Shown: positions 40,511 to 51,500, counted from the stretch's first letter. The stretch: DNA of 64,000 nucleotides from Orientallactaga sibirica (GCA_036365145.1 JAEOAD010000029.1:27123501-27187500), one strand, 5' to 3'. Program-made: numbers and translations. Notes: a model not told the origin generated them from the letters alone.

Positions 40511-40878
40511 ACATAGTAAGAGCATTAGGCAAGGTGGATGGACAGGGAGCTAACAGGAGTGGTCAGAGGACCTGATGGGTATCGGGATCCCATGATTAAG
40601 GCCAGTCAAGCGTGAGGAATGTGTAGAATCTGTGCTCCTGGGTACCCTAGAGCCAGGCGCAGTAGCTGCTGTTGCATCACTGTAGAGTGCAGGATTATCA
40701 CACAGTCAGGGGAAGAACCTGATCTGGAGGAGATCCCCCTTGTGCCACAGCAATAGACAGCTACTCCATGGTGGTGGAGACTCATTTGCAAATGAGCTGG
40801 CCTAAGTTGAATCATCATAAAATTGCTGCTTCATCCAAAAGTGGTATGTGATTGGTTACTGCCAAAGATTCGACAGGA
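40511..40878. other. Unique non-coding DNA
   Basis: Nothing recognised. Confidence 0.5.
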
Positions 40879-40922
40879 GGCTGGGCGTGGTGGCGCACGC
40901 CTTTAATCCCAGCACTTGGGAG
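40879..40922 (+). mobile_element. B1 SINE 5' fragment
   Basis: Near-perfect B1 head that stops after cagcacttggga; everything downstream is absent. Confidence 0.85.
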
Positions 40923-40989
40923 CCACACGTGCTCAAGAAACCTTGGGTGTCCTTATCTGTGAACATTAAAGCTCTATAAGATCTGGTGG

Positions 40990-41212
40990 TGGTTTTTGTT
41001 GGGGCGGAGTTTAATACTAGGGTTTGAACTCAGGGTCTGTACATGTTCAACCACTGACCTGCATCCCCTAGCTCTTTATTTTTATTCTGAGACAAGAGTT
41101 TCACCAAGTTACTGAGAATGGCCTTGAACTCACTGTACAGCCCAAGCAGGCCTTGAACTCCTGATTGTCTGCCTTTGTCTCCTAGTTGTTTGAATTACAG
41201 GTTTGAGCCGCC
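40990..41212 (-). mobile_element. B1 and ID dimer, reverse
   Basis: Reverse ID half (gggtttgaactcagggtctg, accactgacctgcat) followed by reverse B1 half (gagacaagagtttcacc, ttacaggtttgagcc). Confidence 0.65.
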
Positions 41213-41244
41213 ATGTTCCCCCATTTCCTCCCCCAACCCCAACA

Positions 41245-41352
41245 CACATTTTTAGGCAGCACCTTACTGCGTGTAACTTGGTCTGGCTTTGGTTTTCCCA
41301 TCTCTGTCTGCCACATGCTGAGATTACAGGGAAGCACCATCGTGCCTGGCAG
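41245..41352 (-). mobile_element. B1 SINE, old
   Basis: taggcagcaccttactgcg to ccatcgtgcctggc. Confidence 0.62.
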
Positions 41353-41397
41353 CCCATTTTCCTTTTAAGAAACTCTAGTTTAAGAAACTCCAATCTT

Positions 41398-41605
41398 GGG
41401 GCTGGAGAGAGAGCTCAGCTGTTAAAGGCACTTGCTTGCAAAGCCTAACGGCCTGGGTTTGATCCCCCAGTACCAACATAAATCAGATGCACAAAGTGGT
41501 GCATGCATCTGGAGTTTGTTTGCTTTGGCAAGAGGCCCTGGTATGCCCTTACCTCCTTTCCCCACCACCTCTGCTTGCACATACATACTTAAAAACAAAA
41601 AACTA
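41398..41605 (+). mobile_element. tRNA-derived SINE
   Basis: Full copy (gggctggagagagagctcag) with a short CT part and AAAAAC tail. Confidence 0.88.
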
Positions 41606-41607
41606 GA

Positions 41608-41750
41608 GTCACTGGGCATGTTGGCACACACCTTTAATCCCAGCACTCAGGAGGCAGAGGTAGGAGGATCACTATGAATTTGAGGCTACCCTGAGATTAC
41701 ATAGTGAATTTCAGGTCAGCCTGGGCTAGAATGAGACCCTACCTCAATCC
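41608..41750 (+). mobile_element. B1 SINE
   Basis: Plus-strand B1 from cactgggcatgttggcac; lacks an A tail. Confidence 0.86.
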
Positions 41751-41854
41751 TCAACCTCCTCCAAAACACCCTAGAGTCTTACTCTACATATTTGTTTCAG
41801 TAAGGTCCTTAGTTGCAAGCAGCAGGTACCAGAAGAAAAGTTTTTTTTTCTTGT

Positions 41855-42127
41855 GCACATGTGTACGCATGTTCATATTGTGTGGGTGCATGTGTGCACA
41901 CATGCATGTGGAGGCCAGAAGTTGAAGTTTGCAGCCTTCCTCAGGTGCTCTCCACCGTGGCTAACTGGTTCAGCTAGACTAGCAAGCCCAGGGACCCTCT
42001 TGTCTCTCCTCCCCAGCCCTGGGTTTACAGGCATTCCCAACCACTCTTAGCTTTTACTTGGGTGTTGGGGATCTGGACTCAGGTTCTCATACTGATGTAG
42101 CAAAGATTCTACTGGCTGAGCCATCTT
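41855..42127 (-). mobile_element. B4-type dimeric SINE
   Basis: Complete reverse layout: TG-rich tail with tgtggaggccagaag, B1-like half, and ID-like head (tctggactcaggttctc to ctggctgagccatc). Confidence 0.75.
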
Positions 42128-42369
42128 TGGAGGACATGAAGGTAGCCCAGACTCCCTGGGGACTCAATCTGTGAAACCGAGCAGCAACCCTCACTGCAAT
42201 TATAATACTGTAGTAGTAAGAGCACTGCGTTACTGATGGCGCTGGCACTTTAGCTTCTGGGGTGAAAAGTGGACCCTGCCTCCTTCCAGTACTCACACAA
42301 AGGGACAGGGATTCCTAAACTCAGAGTGAGAGTTCTGGTATCAGGAGCTAAGTGTCTCCCTGTCTGGAA

Positions 42370-42375
42370 TATCAT

Positions 42376-42418
<43 letters not shown>

Positions 42419-42556
42419 TTTTTCAAGGTAGGGTCTCGCTCTAGCCCAGGCTGACCTGGAATTCACTGTTGTCTCAGGGTGGCCTTGAACTCATGGTAGG
42501 AACCTTTGTCTCTCAAGTGCTGGGATTAAAGGTGTTTGCCACCATGCCTGGCTGGA
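42370..42556 (-). mobile_element. B1 SINE with (TTTA)n tail
   Basis: A pure TTTA array of about 13 units (42370-42421), then reverse B1 with gatcctcctacc deleted. Confidence 0.92.
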
Positions 42557-42694
42557 ATATTATTCATTTAAATTTGCATTCACATAGCTAGATCTTGCTT
42601 CTAGTAAACAGTTACATAGTGCTTCTAGGCTGGACCATGGCATATTTGCCACTCCTCTGGTAAGGAACTTTTAAGGGTTTGTGCTTTCCTTTTT

Positions 42695-42830
42695 TAAACT
42701 TTCTCACTCTAGCCCAGGCTGACCTGGAATTCACTATGTAGTTTCAGGCTGGCCTTGAACTCACAGTGATCCTCCTACCTCTGCCTCCAGAGTGCTGGGA
42801 TTAAAGGAGTGTACCACCACACCCAGCGTT
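42695..42830 (-). mobile_element. B1 SINE, 3' end missing
   Basis: Begins directly at tctcactctagcccagg; the poly(A) side is absent. Confidence 0.86.
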
Positions 42831-42844
42831 AAACTTTTTAAATA

Positions 42845-42880
42845 GTTTTATTTTTATTTATTTATTTGAGAGAAAGAGGC

Positions 42881-42917
<37 letters not shown>

Positions 42918-43082
42918 AAGATGGAGAGAGAATGGGTGCGCCAGGGCCTCCAGCCACTGCAAATGACTCCAGATGCCTACGCCCCCTTGTGCATCTGGCT
43001 TACGTGGGTTCTGGGGAATCAAACCGAGGTCCTTTGGCTTTGTAGGCAAGTGCCTTAATTGCTAAGCCAGCTCTCCAGCCCA
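42845..43082 (-). mobile_element. tRNA-derived SINE
   Basis: Full reverse copy with a long GA-rich part (42875-42930). Confidence 0.92.
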
Positions 43083-43206
43083 TGTGTGTTTGTGCCTTTC
43101 CCCTTATTGCAACATGCCTCACTGAACATAACTGCAAAGATAAATGTCTTTACAAAAAATGTAGCATCTATAAATTAATTTTCAAGCTAACTTAAAAAAA
43201 ATTCTA

Positions 43207-43443
43207 GGGCTGGAGAGATGGCTTAGTGGTTAAGGCATTTACCTGCAAAGCCGAAGGATCCTGGTTCAATTCTCCAGGACCCAAGTAAGCCAGGTGCACA
43301 AGGGGCGTACGCATCTGGAATTCGTTTGCAGTGGCTAGAGGCCCTGGTGTGCCCATTCTCTCCTTCTTGCTCTCTGTCTCTTTCTCTGCCTTTTTCTTTC
43401 TCTCACATAAATAAATAAATAAGTAAATAAATAAATAAATATT
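43207..43443 (+). mobile_element. tRNA-derived SINE
   Basis: Well-preserved copy with B box ggttcaattc, AAATA tail. Confidence 0.93.
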
Positions 43444-43496
43444 TTAGAAATATTCTATGGACATTTAAATAAATTTTTTAAACACATTATATATTT

Positions 43497-43680
43497 TTTT
43501 ATTTATTAGAGAGAGAGAGGGAGAATGAGAGAGAATGGGCACACAAGGGTCTCTAGTCACTGCAAACAAACTCCAGATGCATGCGCTAACATCTGGCTTA
43601 CATGGGACCTGGAGAATCGAACCTTAATCCTTAGGCTTCTCAGGCAAGCGCCTTAACTGCTAAGCCATCTCTTCAGCCCT
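43497..43680 (-). mobile_element. tRNA-derived SINE
   Basis: Reverse copy; with 43207-43443 it is an inverted pair separated by about 55 bases. Confidence 0.9.
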
Positions 43681-43740
43681 AAATACATTTTTAATAAGTA
43701 AACAGGATTTAAGACACTGTGTTGCTATCAGTTTTAACTT

Positions 43741-43945
43741 CTTTTTTTTTTTGAGACAGGGTGACATTCTGTAGCCCTGGATTTCACAGTCTTCCTCCTG
43801 CCTCAGCCTCAGAGTGTTGGAATTACAGGTGTGTGTCATTATATCTGGTTTATACAGTTATGGGTTAGATCTGGGATCAGAACCCAGGGCTTCATGTATG
43901 TTAGCCAAGCACTCGGCCAACAGAGCTATATCTCAGCTACCTCCC
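43741..43945 (-). mobile_element. B1-ID dimer, reverse
   Basis: Reverse B1 half (gagacagggtgacattc to attacaggtgtgtgtc), then reverse ID half (gatcagaacccagggcttca to gagctatatctcag). Confidence 0.72.
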
Positions 43946-43946
43946 C

Positions 43947-43977
<31 letters not shown>

Positions 43978-44093
43978 GGAGGTAGAGTCTTGCTCTAGCC
44001 CAGGCTGACCTGTAATTCACTATGTAGTCTTAGGTTGGCCTACCTCTGCCCCCTGAGTGCTGGGATTAAAGGTGTGTAACCACCACACCCAGC
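43946..44093 (-). mobile_element. B1 SINE
   Basis: T26-class tail, then reverse B1 with a deletion before ctacctctgccccc. Confidence 0.88.
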
Positions 44094-44890
44094 TGAGTTC
44101 TACCTCTTAAGTAACATCCATTACCCCCTTCTCTAGCAATCACCCTTTTACTTCCTGTCTGTCTTTGAATTTGACTATTAGGCAGATTTTATCATTTCAC
44201 CACAAGGCATCTGTGCAGGAATGGTAGTTGAAGAGTAGTTTTTTTTTTTCTTTAAACCAGGTAAGAGGAAGGGCACAGAGGTGCCACTTAATGGTAGCAG
44301 CTGTTATGCTCCTAGGACTTGCCATGTGCCAGAGGATCTGCTGGTATAGCGATTTTTCACCCCAGCTGCACAGCAACTGTCCCCTAGGGACCTTTGAAAA
44401 TTTGGGATACTCAGGCCAGCCTGGTGGTAGGTACTAAATAGCAACACTTTGAAGGACTCCAAGTGGTGCTAATGTGTGGTCAAGGACATGGCTTCTAACA
44501 GACAGCTAGCTGCATTTGTAACCTCTGCCAAGCCTGGGAGGGTTCCTTCATTGCTCTCATTACCCAGCCCGTGAGACAAGCGCATCGCCTAGACCACACT
44601 GAAGCACAGGGACTCATGCCTGTTGGATCTGGAGAAGTGGGCCACTTACTCAAGCCCTACGCTTCCACCTCCTGGGCCTGCTGCTCTGCTGTCTGGGCCC
44701 CGTGGTCTCGGGGGCTCCCTTTCAGGTTTTGCTCCACCTACAGTGGTGTTCCCCTCACCCCTCACTTAGGCTCAACTCTTCTGTCCCATTCTGGGTTAGG
44801 TCCCTTCTTTTTTCTTCACCATTCTGGAAACAGTGAGAGATGATTTATTACTTTGTTGTTCTTTGCTTGTTTTGCTTTGCTGTTTTGTTT
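44094..44890. other. Unique non-coding DNA
   Basis: About 800 bases without recognised repeats; 44571-44843 stays open on the plus strand but has no recognised features. Confidence 0.5.
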
Positions 44891-44894
44891 TTGA

Positions 44895-45048
44895 TTTTTT
44901 TTTTTTTTTTTTGAGGTAGGCTCTCACTCTAGTCCCCACTGACCTAGAGCTTACTCTCTAGTCTCAGGATGGTCTCATCTAGTTCTCTTCCTACCTCTGC
45001 CTCCTGAGTGCTGGGATTAAGGGTATGCGCTACAGTGCTGGGCTTGTT
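44895..45048 (-). mobile_element. B1 SINE, diverged
   Basis: Reverse B1 with many changes (ctctagtctcaggatggtc). Confidence 0.8.
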
Positions 45049-45049
45049 C

Positions 45050-46050
45050 CTTTGTTTTGATTCAGTCACTGGACATAGTAGTCACACAGTAAATAAGAGA
45101 TGAACGAGTGGGAAGAAAACAGGAATGAACACCTGAGAGGGCTAGGGAGAACACACAGAGAAAAGTGCCTGCCTTTGGGTACAGGTGAGAAGTTTGGATC
45201 TTGTTTAGAAGTGGGGGGTCTCCTTTTGGAAATAGAAGTGGGAATTCAGGCTACAGATATAGTAGCTGCCACATGCCCTCCCGGCAGCCAAGGAGCTTGT
45301 GAGCTGCTGATGTCTGGGTCCTCCAGGCTTCGGTGGATGTGGTATGGGGCCTGGGTTTTGGTGTGAGGGGATGGCAAGGTTTAGGGACATGGACTGCAAA
45401 GTGGAGCTGGCATTGTCCCAAGTATGTGAAAAGCTCTGTCATTCAAACACAGGAATCAATCCTGCTGCCCTCAAGCTTATTCAGATGTGCTGCTGTAGGT
45501 CTGGTTCTGTTGGGGTGGTTCTTGAACATTGGAATGGATTTTTTTAAAAATCCTATTTTGACATTTACAAATGGGAAACAAAAATAAAACATGCTTAAGA
45601 ATCACTCTTGTCAACATTCTAGAGACCACCAGTACGCAAGCTGGCATTGCCAGGGAGGCGATCCCCTGTCACTCTGTCTCTTGGAATTTCATGTAAATAT
45701 GGTATTAGTTAGGAAGCTTGTAGCTGAGCACCAACTCTGTTAAATATTCAGGCACACATCTGTCTCTTCTCATACTGTTGTCCAGATGCTCACACTTGCT
45801 TTTGGTGGGCTTGGCTCGGGGTGTCATGGCAGTTTCATTTTGGGTATATCCCACCTGTTTTTATACTTGTGATGATAAATAGACATGAGCTGTTGGTTAG
45901 TAGTAGCATTTTATGATGGTACTGTGGATTAAAAATGGGTACTGACTGATCTATCTCCCCACCTGTGATTTTTTTTTTTATATTTTATTTTTTAAGATTA
46001 GAGCTTTGTGTGAGATTTTGGTCATAACAAAATATTTACTGAAGTTTAAA
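45050..46050. other. Unique non-coding DNA
   Basis: No repeats recognised. 45100-45590 holds overlapping open frames on both strands, without domain features. Confidence 0.5.
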
Positions 46051-46051
46051 A

Positions 46052-46316
46052 AGCCAGGTGTGGTGGCATATGCTTTTTTTGTTTTGTTTTGTTTTTTTGT
46101 TTTATGTTTTTCGAGTTAAGATCTCGCTCTAGCCCCGGCTGACCTGGAATTCACTCTGTAGTCTCAGGGTGGCCTGGTACTCATGGTGATCCTCCTATCT
46201 CTGCCTTTAATCCCAGCATTTGGCAGAGGTAGGAGGATCACCGTGAGTCCAGGCCACCCTGAGACTACAGAGTGAATTCCTGAGCTCTAGAGCAAGAACC
46301 TACCTTGAAAAAAAAA
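46052..46316 (+). mobile_element. B1 SINE interrupted by an inverted partial B1
   Basis: Plus-strand arms 46052-46073 and 46205-46316; the 46074-46205 centre is a reverse B1 lacking its 5' third. Junction at ctctgcctttaatcccag, where the two orientations share sequence. Confidence 0.85.
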
Positions 46317-46325
46317 ATTTACTGA

Positions 46326-46550
46326 GGGCTGGAGAAATGGCTTAGTGGCTAAGGTGCTTGCCTGCAAAGCCTAAAAACCCAAGTTTGATTCCCAAGTACC
46401 CATGAAAGCCAGATGCACAAGGTGACATTTTGCAGTAGCTAGAGGCCCTGGCTCACCCAGTCTCTCTCTCTCTCTTTCTCTATCCGCCCCTCTCTCTTTC
46501 TCTAATAAATAAATAAATACATACATACATAAAATATTTTTAAAAATACT
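46326..46550 (+). mobile_element. tRNA-derived SINE
   Basis: Plus-strand copy lacking the catctggagttcg block; tail AAATACATACATAC. Confidence 0.88.
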
Positions 46551-46555
46551 TACAG

Positions 46556-46770
46556 GGCTGGGGAGATTGCTCAGTGGTTAAAGACATTTGCTTGCAATGT
46601 TTGCCAGCCTGGGCTAGATTTCCCAGGACCCACATAAAGCCAGACAAAGTGGCATGTGCATCTGGAGTTTGTTTGCATTAGCAAGAGGCTCTGGCACATC
46701 CATACTCATTCTCATCCTCATTCTCTCTTCTTACAAATACACACACACACACACACACATACATACATAT
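46556..46770 (+). mobile_element. tRNA-derived SINE with (CA)n tail
   Basis: Second copy in tandem; CA array at 46738-46760 in place of AAATA. Confidence 0.87.
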
Positions 46771-46777
46771 AAATTCA

Positions 46778-46928
46778 TATTTTTATTTTTCAAGGTGGGG
46801 TCTTGCTCTAGCCCAAGCTGACCTGGAATTCGCTACTGTGTAGTCTCAGGGTGGCCTTGAACTCATGGTGATCTCATCTCTGTCTCCCGAGTGCTAGTAC
46901 TAAAGGAATGTGCCACCATGCCCAGCTC
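46778..46928 (-). mobile_element. B1 SINE
   Basis: Reverse B1 ending ccaccatgcccagc. Confidence 0.88.
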
Positions 46929-46929
46929 T

Positions 46930-47949
46930 AAATAAATACATTAGAAAAAAAATTTTCCTCAGCTGAGAGTTTGAACATCCTCCTTGGTGTGCAGAGTTGC
47001 TGTTACTGAGGGTCCTACATCTTGGGCCAGGTGGCAGGCATAACACAGGGTCATGGGCCCTGCCTGTGGCCAGAGTGGTTGGTCACCCTGACTCTCGGTG
47101 AGTAGAGCTGAGTGTCCTACACAGTTCAAGAAAGGTGTGCAGGGCAGGTGCTGAGGGGTGTGCTGGTCCTGAGTTGTGTGGGGCTGCCTGCAAGCATCCT
47201 CTAAAAGTGGTAGGACCTACATTCCCTACAAGGAGACACAAAGACCTTCTTTATTACTGCTGCAAATATGGGTGGGGGGGGACTAAAGCCCTCAGATGGG
47301 GGGCAACATGAAAACCAAGTCCAGTTGACCAACACCCTTCAGTTACAGTCACTTGGCGTCGCCACTACTCCTGAATTTCCTGTTTGGGGTTTTATTAGCT
47401 TTTCATGAAAGGAGACATTGTGAAGGAACTCAGATTAGAATTCAACTTAAGAAACAGCTGAGTAAGTGAGAAAGTGGGTTGGAGGAGCCAGGGACTGCCT
47501 AGAAAACTGTAGAGCGATCACTCAACAACGTCAGTCCCTCAGCACTGTTGCCACGTGTTCCCGAGCCAGGGAGCAGGACAAGGAGCACAGGCGCAGGACC
47601 CGGGAGAGGTGGTGCGGCCCACTCATTCTTGGTCTCAGGAAACCCGAGAGTCTTCTGGTCGGGGAAGAATTTCCCACAGGCAGGGGCTGAATTGGGGCCC
47701 AGTCAGCTTCCCACTAACATACTAATGAACAGCCCACACTAGCCTGACTTTGCCAATTGGAAGCAGCTTTGGGGCTCTGGAATGAATGGGCAACCTAATG
47801 CGGACCTGACGTGAGTTTCCCCAGCTTATGGGGAAATCATGAAAGTGAGACAGTCAGGTTACGTGAGAGGGAGGGAGCACTTGGAGGTGGCTTACAGGAG
47901 ATGAGTAGGTGACATAAACTTCATCTCCCAGCCCTAGAAAGGAGACAGG
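46930..47949. other. Unique non-coding DNA
   Basis: A 1-kb stretch without recognised repeats. 47466-47690 stays open on the plus strand and is rich in Arg/Glu codons; no domain recognised. G8 run near 47273. Confidence 0.5.
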
Positions 47950-48060
47950 TTGCCAGTTGGCTGTACTTGTAAACCCCAGCACTCTGGAAGTGGCCAGCCT
48001 CAGCTACATAAAGATCCAGGATAGCATGAGCCATCTGAGATCCTGTGTCAGAAAAAAATG
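47950..48060 (+). mobile_element. B1 SINE, old
   Basis: tgtacttgtaaaccccagca, aagatccaggatagcatgag. Confidence 0.55.
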
Positions 48061-48324
48061 GCAAGTGCTTTTTTGGGGTGAAGAATCGGAAGACAGACTT
48101 GAGGGGTTAGGCTCAGTTGGTAAAGCGCTTGCCTTGTAATCATGACGATATGAATTTGATCCTCTTATCCACGTAAATGGTGGGCATGGTGGCGTTGTGC
48201 TTGTAATTCCACAAATGATGAAGTGGAAACAGGTGTGTCTCTCTGGCTCCCTGGCCAGCCAGTCTAGCTTAATTGGTGAGCTCCATGCTAGTGAGAGAGA
48301 TGCTGTCTCACAAAAGGTAGACAG

Positions 48325-48503
48325 GGCTGGAGAGATGGCTTAGTGGTTTCGGTGCTTTCTTGCAAAGCCAAAGAACCCAGGCTAAATTCTCTATATGCGC
48401 AAGGTGGCACATGTATCTTGAGTTCATTTGCAGCTGCTGGAGGCCCTGGTGCACCTGTTCTCACTATCTGCTTCTCTGTGTCTCTCAAATAAAAATTTTA
48501 AAA
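48325..48503 (+). mobile_element. tRNA-derived SINE
   Basis: Plus-strand copy with the cccaggacccacgtaagccag block shortened. Confidence 0.88.
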
Positions 48504-48507
48504 AGAT

Positions 48508-48655
48508 AGCGTGGTGGCGCACACCTTTAATCCCAGGCAGAGGTAGGAGGATCGCTGAGAGTTTGAGGCCACCCTGAGACTACATAGTTAATTCCAGGTC
48601 AGCCTGGACCAGATGAGACCCTACCTTGCAAATCCAAAAAAAAAAAAAAAAAAAG
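48508..48655 (+). mobile_element. B1 SINE
   Basis: B1 lacking its first bases and the agcacttggga block; A20-class tail. Confidence 0.9.
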
Positions 48656-48949
48656 ATGGACAGTATATCTGAGAATGACAGCCATGGTTGTCCTTTGGCC
48701 TCCACATGCATCTATCCACATATACATGTATACGCACACGCATGCTCAAAAGTGCGTGTGCACACACACACAGTTTTAAAGAAGAAGGTTGACTTAAAAG
48801 TGCAATTTTTCTAGACTCAGGCTCCGCCCAGCCTTCCTGTTTCTTCTGTCAGTACCAGACTGTCCTGCCACTTGTGCAGAGGGGGCATCCTCAGTGTGCA
48901 TGATGGTTCAAGTTAGAGCAGACAGAAAAAAACCCAAGTTCCCAAGGAT

Positions 48950-49070
48950 GAAACTGCAATTTGATCCCTACCCTAACAAGATGGTGACCTCAGCATGCCC
49001 CTTAACCATTTTGTCTTCCAAATTCTTTGTCTATAAAATAGTAATCTACTGACCTTTGGGGAAAAAAATG
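48950..49070 (+). mobile_element. MIR SINE (ancient)
   Basis: Pattern gccccttaaccattttgtct, ttctttgtctataaaatagt corresponds to the MIR core. Confidence 0.6.
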
Positions 49071-49214
49071 TGGATGAGTCAATCAAACAAAACCTTAGTT
49101 CTCCAGAGTTCTTACAGCCAGAAATGGGGAGCCATTTACAGTTTTGTTTGTCTCATGTTTATGAGAAAGGATAAAATAACAGATATCCAAACCAACACGA
49201 GGGACTCTCAAGAG

Positions 49215-49405
49215 CTCCACTTCTAGAGCAATGGTTCTTAACTCTGGCTGCGTGTTAGTATCAACTGGGAGCATCTGAAAATCACTATCCTCAGTTCTAC
49301 ACCAGACCAATTAAATCATCCTCTTTGCAGAGGAGGGCCAAGCATCTGTGTGCTTTTAACAGCTCCCTGAATGATTCCAGTGGGCAGCCAGGGTAGGGAC
49401 CAGTG
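49215..49405 (+). mobile_element. MER5-type hAT element
   Basis: agcaatggttcttaactctg and ctgcgtgttagtatcaactg at the left; gtgtgcttttaacagctccc and tgattccagtgggcagccag at the right form the inverted layout. Confidence 0.75.
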
Positions 49406-49460
49406 TTTGGGTATACCAGTTAGATATAAAGATTCAGGCTTATTTTTGGGAATATGCTAC

Positions 49461-49512
49461 AAAATAATTTTTCCCTTTATATCTTTAAAATAATTTTTCC
49501 CTTTATATCTTT
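49461..49512 (+). repeat. Perfect 26-bp tandem duplication
   Basis: aaaataatttttccctttat plus atcttt occurs at 49461-49486 and again at 49487-49512 with no difference. Confidence 0.97.
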
Positions 49513-49515
49513 AAT

Positions 49516-49576
49516 GGCTCTGAACCAGAGTGAGACCCTACCGCAAACCAAAAAAAAAAAAAAAAAAAAAAAAAAA
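49516..49576 (+). mobile_element. B1 SINE 3' tail only
   Basis: Just the last part of B1 (gaaccagagtgagaccctac) and an A26-class tail. Confidence 0.85.
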
Positions 49577-49579
49577 TGT

Positions 49580-50545
49580 GTATCCTACTGATTTATTTAA
49601 ATCTAATTCACCTCATGCCTTTTGTTAAATTGTACAACTCAGTGGTTTTAGTACGTTGACAGAGTTATGCGACCATCACCACCATCAAATTCCAGAGCAT
49701 TTCCATTATGCCGAAAACAAACTCATGCTCATTAGCAGTCACTCCTCTTTATCTCCTCCCACCCCCCATTCCCTGGCAACCACTAATCTAGTTTCTGTGT
49801 CTGTGGGGTTGCCTGTTCAGGACTTGTTGCACAAACGGGATTATACAACATGTGGCCTTTTGTCACTGGCTTCTTTCACTTTAGCATAATACTTTCAAGG
49901 TTTATTTATACTGTAGTGTGAATCAGTACGCATTCCTTTTTATGACTAGAGACTATGCCATTGTACATTGGCCATATTATGCTTCTCCATTCACCAGTTG
50001 ATAGACAATTGGTTTTTCTCCACTTTGGGACTGTTATGAATAGGGCTGCTGTGACCATTTACGTACAAGTTTTTGCATAGGCATATGGTTTCTGTTATCT
50101 TGGGTATATACCTAGAGGTAGGATTGCTGTCACATAGTAACTGTGTATTTAACCTCCTAAAGGGCTGCACCCCCCCTTTCCAAAGTGGATGTACCATTTT
50201 ACATTGCCACCAGCAGGGTATGAGAGCACCAGATTCTCTACACCCTCTCCCCTATCATATAGTCTGCTTTTCTGATTATGTCTAACCTAGTAAAAATGAG
50301 GTGGCATGTTGTCATACTTCAGTTTACATTTCCCTGATGGCTGATAATGGTGAACACATGTTTTTATTTTTTAATAGAAATAAAAAATTGTTAATTTTAT
50401 TAAAAATATTTATACAATCCCCTCCCACCATCCTTTGAACACATTTTTATTATGTACATTGCACATTGCACATTGCCCATTGGTATGTCTTAAGTGAAAT
50501 GCGTATTCAGATGTTTTCTGTTTTGTTCTTTGAGGTAGGATTTCA
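49580..50545 (-). mobile_element. Old L1 LINE 3' part, antisense
   Basis: Clear reverse L1M pattern: acaactcagtggttttagta, gcgaccatcaccaccatc, ccctggcaaccactaatcta, gggtatatacctagaggtag, cattgccaccagcagggtat, tttacatttccctgatggct. Contains a small secondary L1 insertion at 50368-50435. No intact ORF2 frame. Confidence 0.88.
50368..50435 (-). mobile_element. 5'-truncated L1 3' UTR insertion
   Basis: About 68 bases of reverse L1 3' end (aattttattaaaaatattta, ccctcccaccatcc) flanked by tgaacacatgtttttatt (50351-50367) and tgaacacatttttatt (50436-50451), a target-site duplication with one indel. Confidence 0.8.
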
Positions 50546-50581
50546 CTCTAGCTTAGGCTATATTAAAGGGTACCATGTCCT
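50524..50581 (-). mobile_element. B1 SINE, deleted
   Basis: gaggtaggatttcactctag joined to attaaagggtaccatgtcc; the whole middle is missing. Confidence 0.75.
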
Positions 50582-50582
50582 G

Positions 50583-50583
<1 letters not shown>

Positions 50584-50627
<44 letters not shown>
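50584..50627. repeat. (GT)22 microsatellite
   Basis: Pure dinucleotide array at the end of the deleted B1. Confidence 0.97.
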
Positions 50628-50628
<1 letters not shown>

Positions 50629-50629
50629 A

Positions 50630-51025
50630 AAACATAGGTTCTTGAGTAGAAAGGCTCTCTCCTTTGCTCTATGGGCTTAACATTGTGGAAGCACTCAAGG
50701 TAATGGTGGAAAGGCTACCTGGTTTTGTTGCAGTGTAAGGGACAGACAGCCTTCATGTCGCTAATTGAATGGCTGTCAATTTCTAAGTTCTGGAATGGGA
50801 TTTCTTCATAAATCTTCATTTTATTTACTTTTCCAAAAAGTTTATTCAGAGCCTATAATACCATCACTACTATCGTCCAATGCTACATTGATGGTTTGTG
50901 CTAATTCAGATCAAGCAGAACCTTGACTGGGCCCTCTAATCTCATTTAACATTTTTTAATGATCTCTTGTGGGCCTGGTACAAGAAAGCCAAAGATGAGA
51001 CCTCCTTTCAAAGAGTTCACGGTTC
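50630..51025. other. Unique non-coding DNA
   Basis: Nothing recognised. Confidence 0.5.
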
Positions 51026-51026
51026 A

Positions 51027-51215
51027 GGATGGGGATTAGCTCAGTTGGTAGAGCGCTTGCCTAGCATGCATGAAGCCCTGGGTTCCATCTCCAATGCCAC
51101 ATGGAACTGGGTGTGATGGTCCCGTCATCCTATCATCTGGGGAGGTGGAGACAAAAGGATCAGAAGTTCAAGTCCAGCCTGGGCTGTATACATGAAACCC
51201 TGTCTCAAAAAAGAA
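51027..51215 (+). mobile_element. ID-B1 dimeric SINE, well preserved ID half
   Basis: ID half has clear Pol III boxes: tagctcagttggtagagcgc (A box) and gggttccatctcc (B-box region). The B1-like half starts near 51108 (actgggtgtgatggtcc) and ends ccctgtctcaaaaaag. Best tRNA-like head of any dimer here. Confidence 0.82.
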
Positions 51216-51299
51216 AAGTTTAAAGTTAAATTATAATGAGATCATCATTTCATTAAAAGTGTTGCATGTGCTATAATTTCAGAATAAATTTGTACTTTC

Positions 51300-51500
51300 T
51301 AAATTAATTTTTGACAATTTTATATGTATTTTAATCACATTTGCCCCTCCCCTTTACCTTCTCTCCTCCTAAACCACTTCTTCCCAGCCATTCCCTCCTC
51401 TTCCTTTCTCTACTTTTTTGGGTGTGTGTGCTCAACTGAATTTAATTAGTGTTGCTTGCATGAGCATGGGTGGAGTTTGAGAAACTTAAGTTTTACATAG
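51300..51500 (-). mobile_element. L1 3' UTR (Lx-like), antisense
   Basis: ttttgacaattttatatgta, ttaatcacatttgcccctcc, gaatttaattagtgttgctt and gcatgagcatgggtgg follow the reverse of the rodent Lx-type 3' UTR. Confidence 0.7.

Larger units (their letters stand above)
48095..48775 (+). mobile_element. B4-type dimeric SINE split by two SINEs
   Basis: ID-like head (ttggtaaagcgcttgccttg), B1-like half to 48320, and tail 48656-48775 (ggttgtcctttggcctcc, CA/TG-rich). gtagacag and gatggacag on the two sides suggest the target duplication. Confidence 0.72.

Noticed and set aside
51027..51110. tRNA gene (A box and B box present)
   Set aside because: It is the ID half of a dimeric SINE: no complete cloverleaf, and a B1 half with A-rich tail follows.
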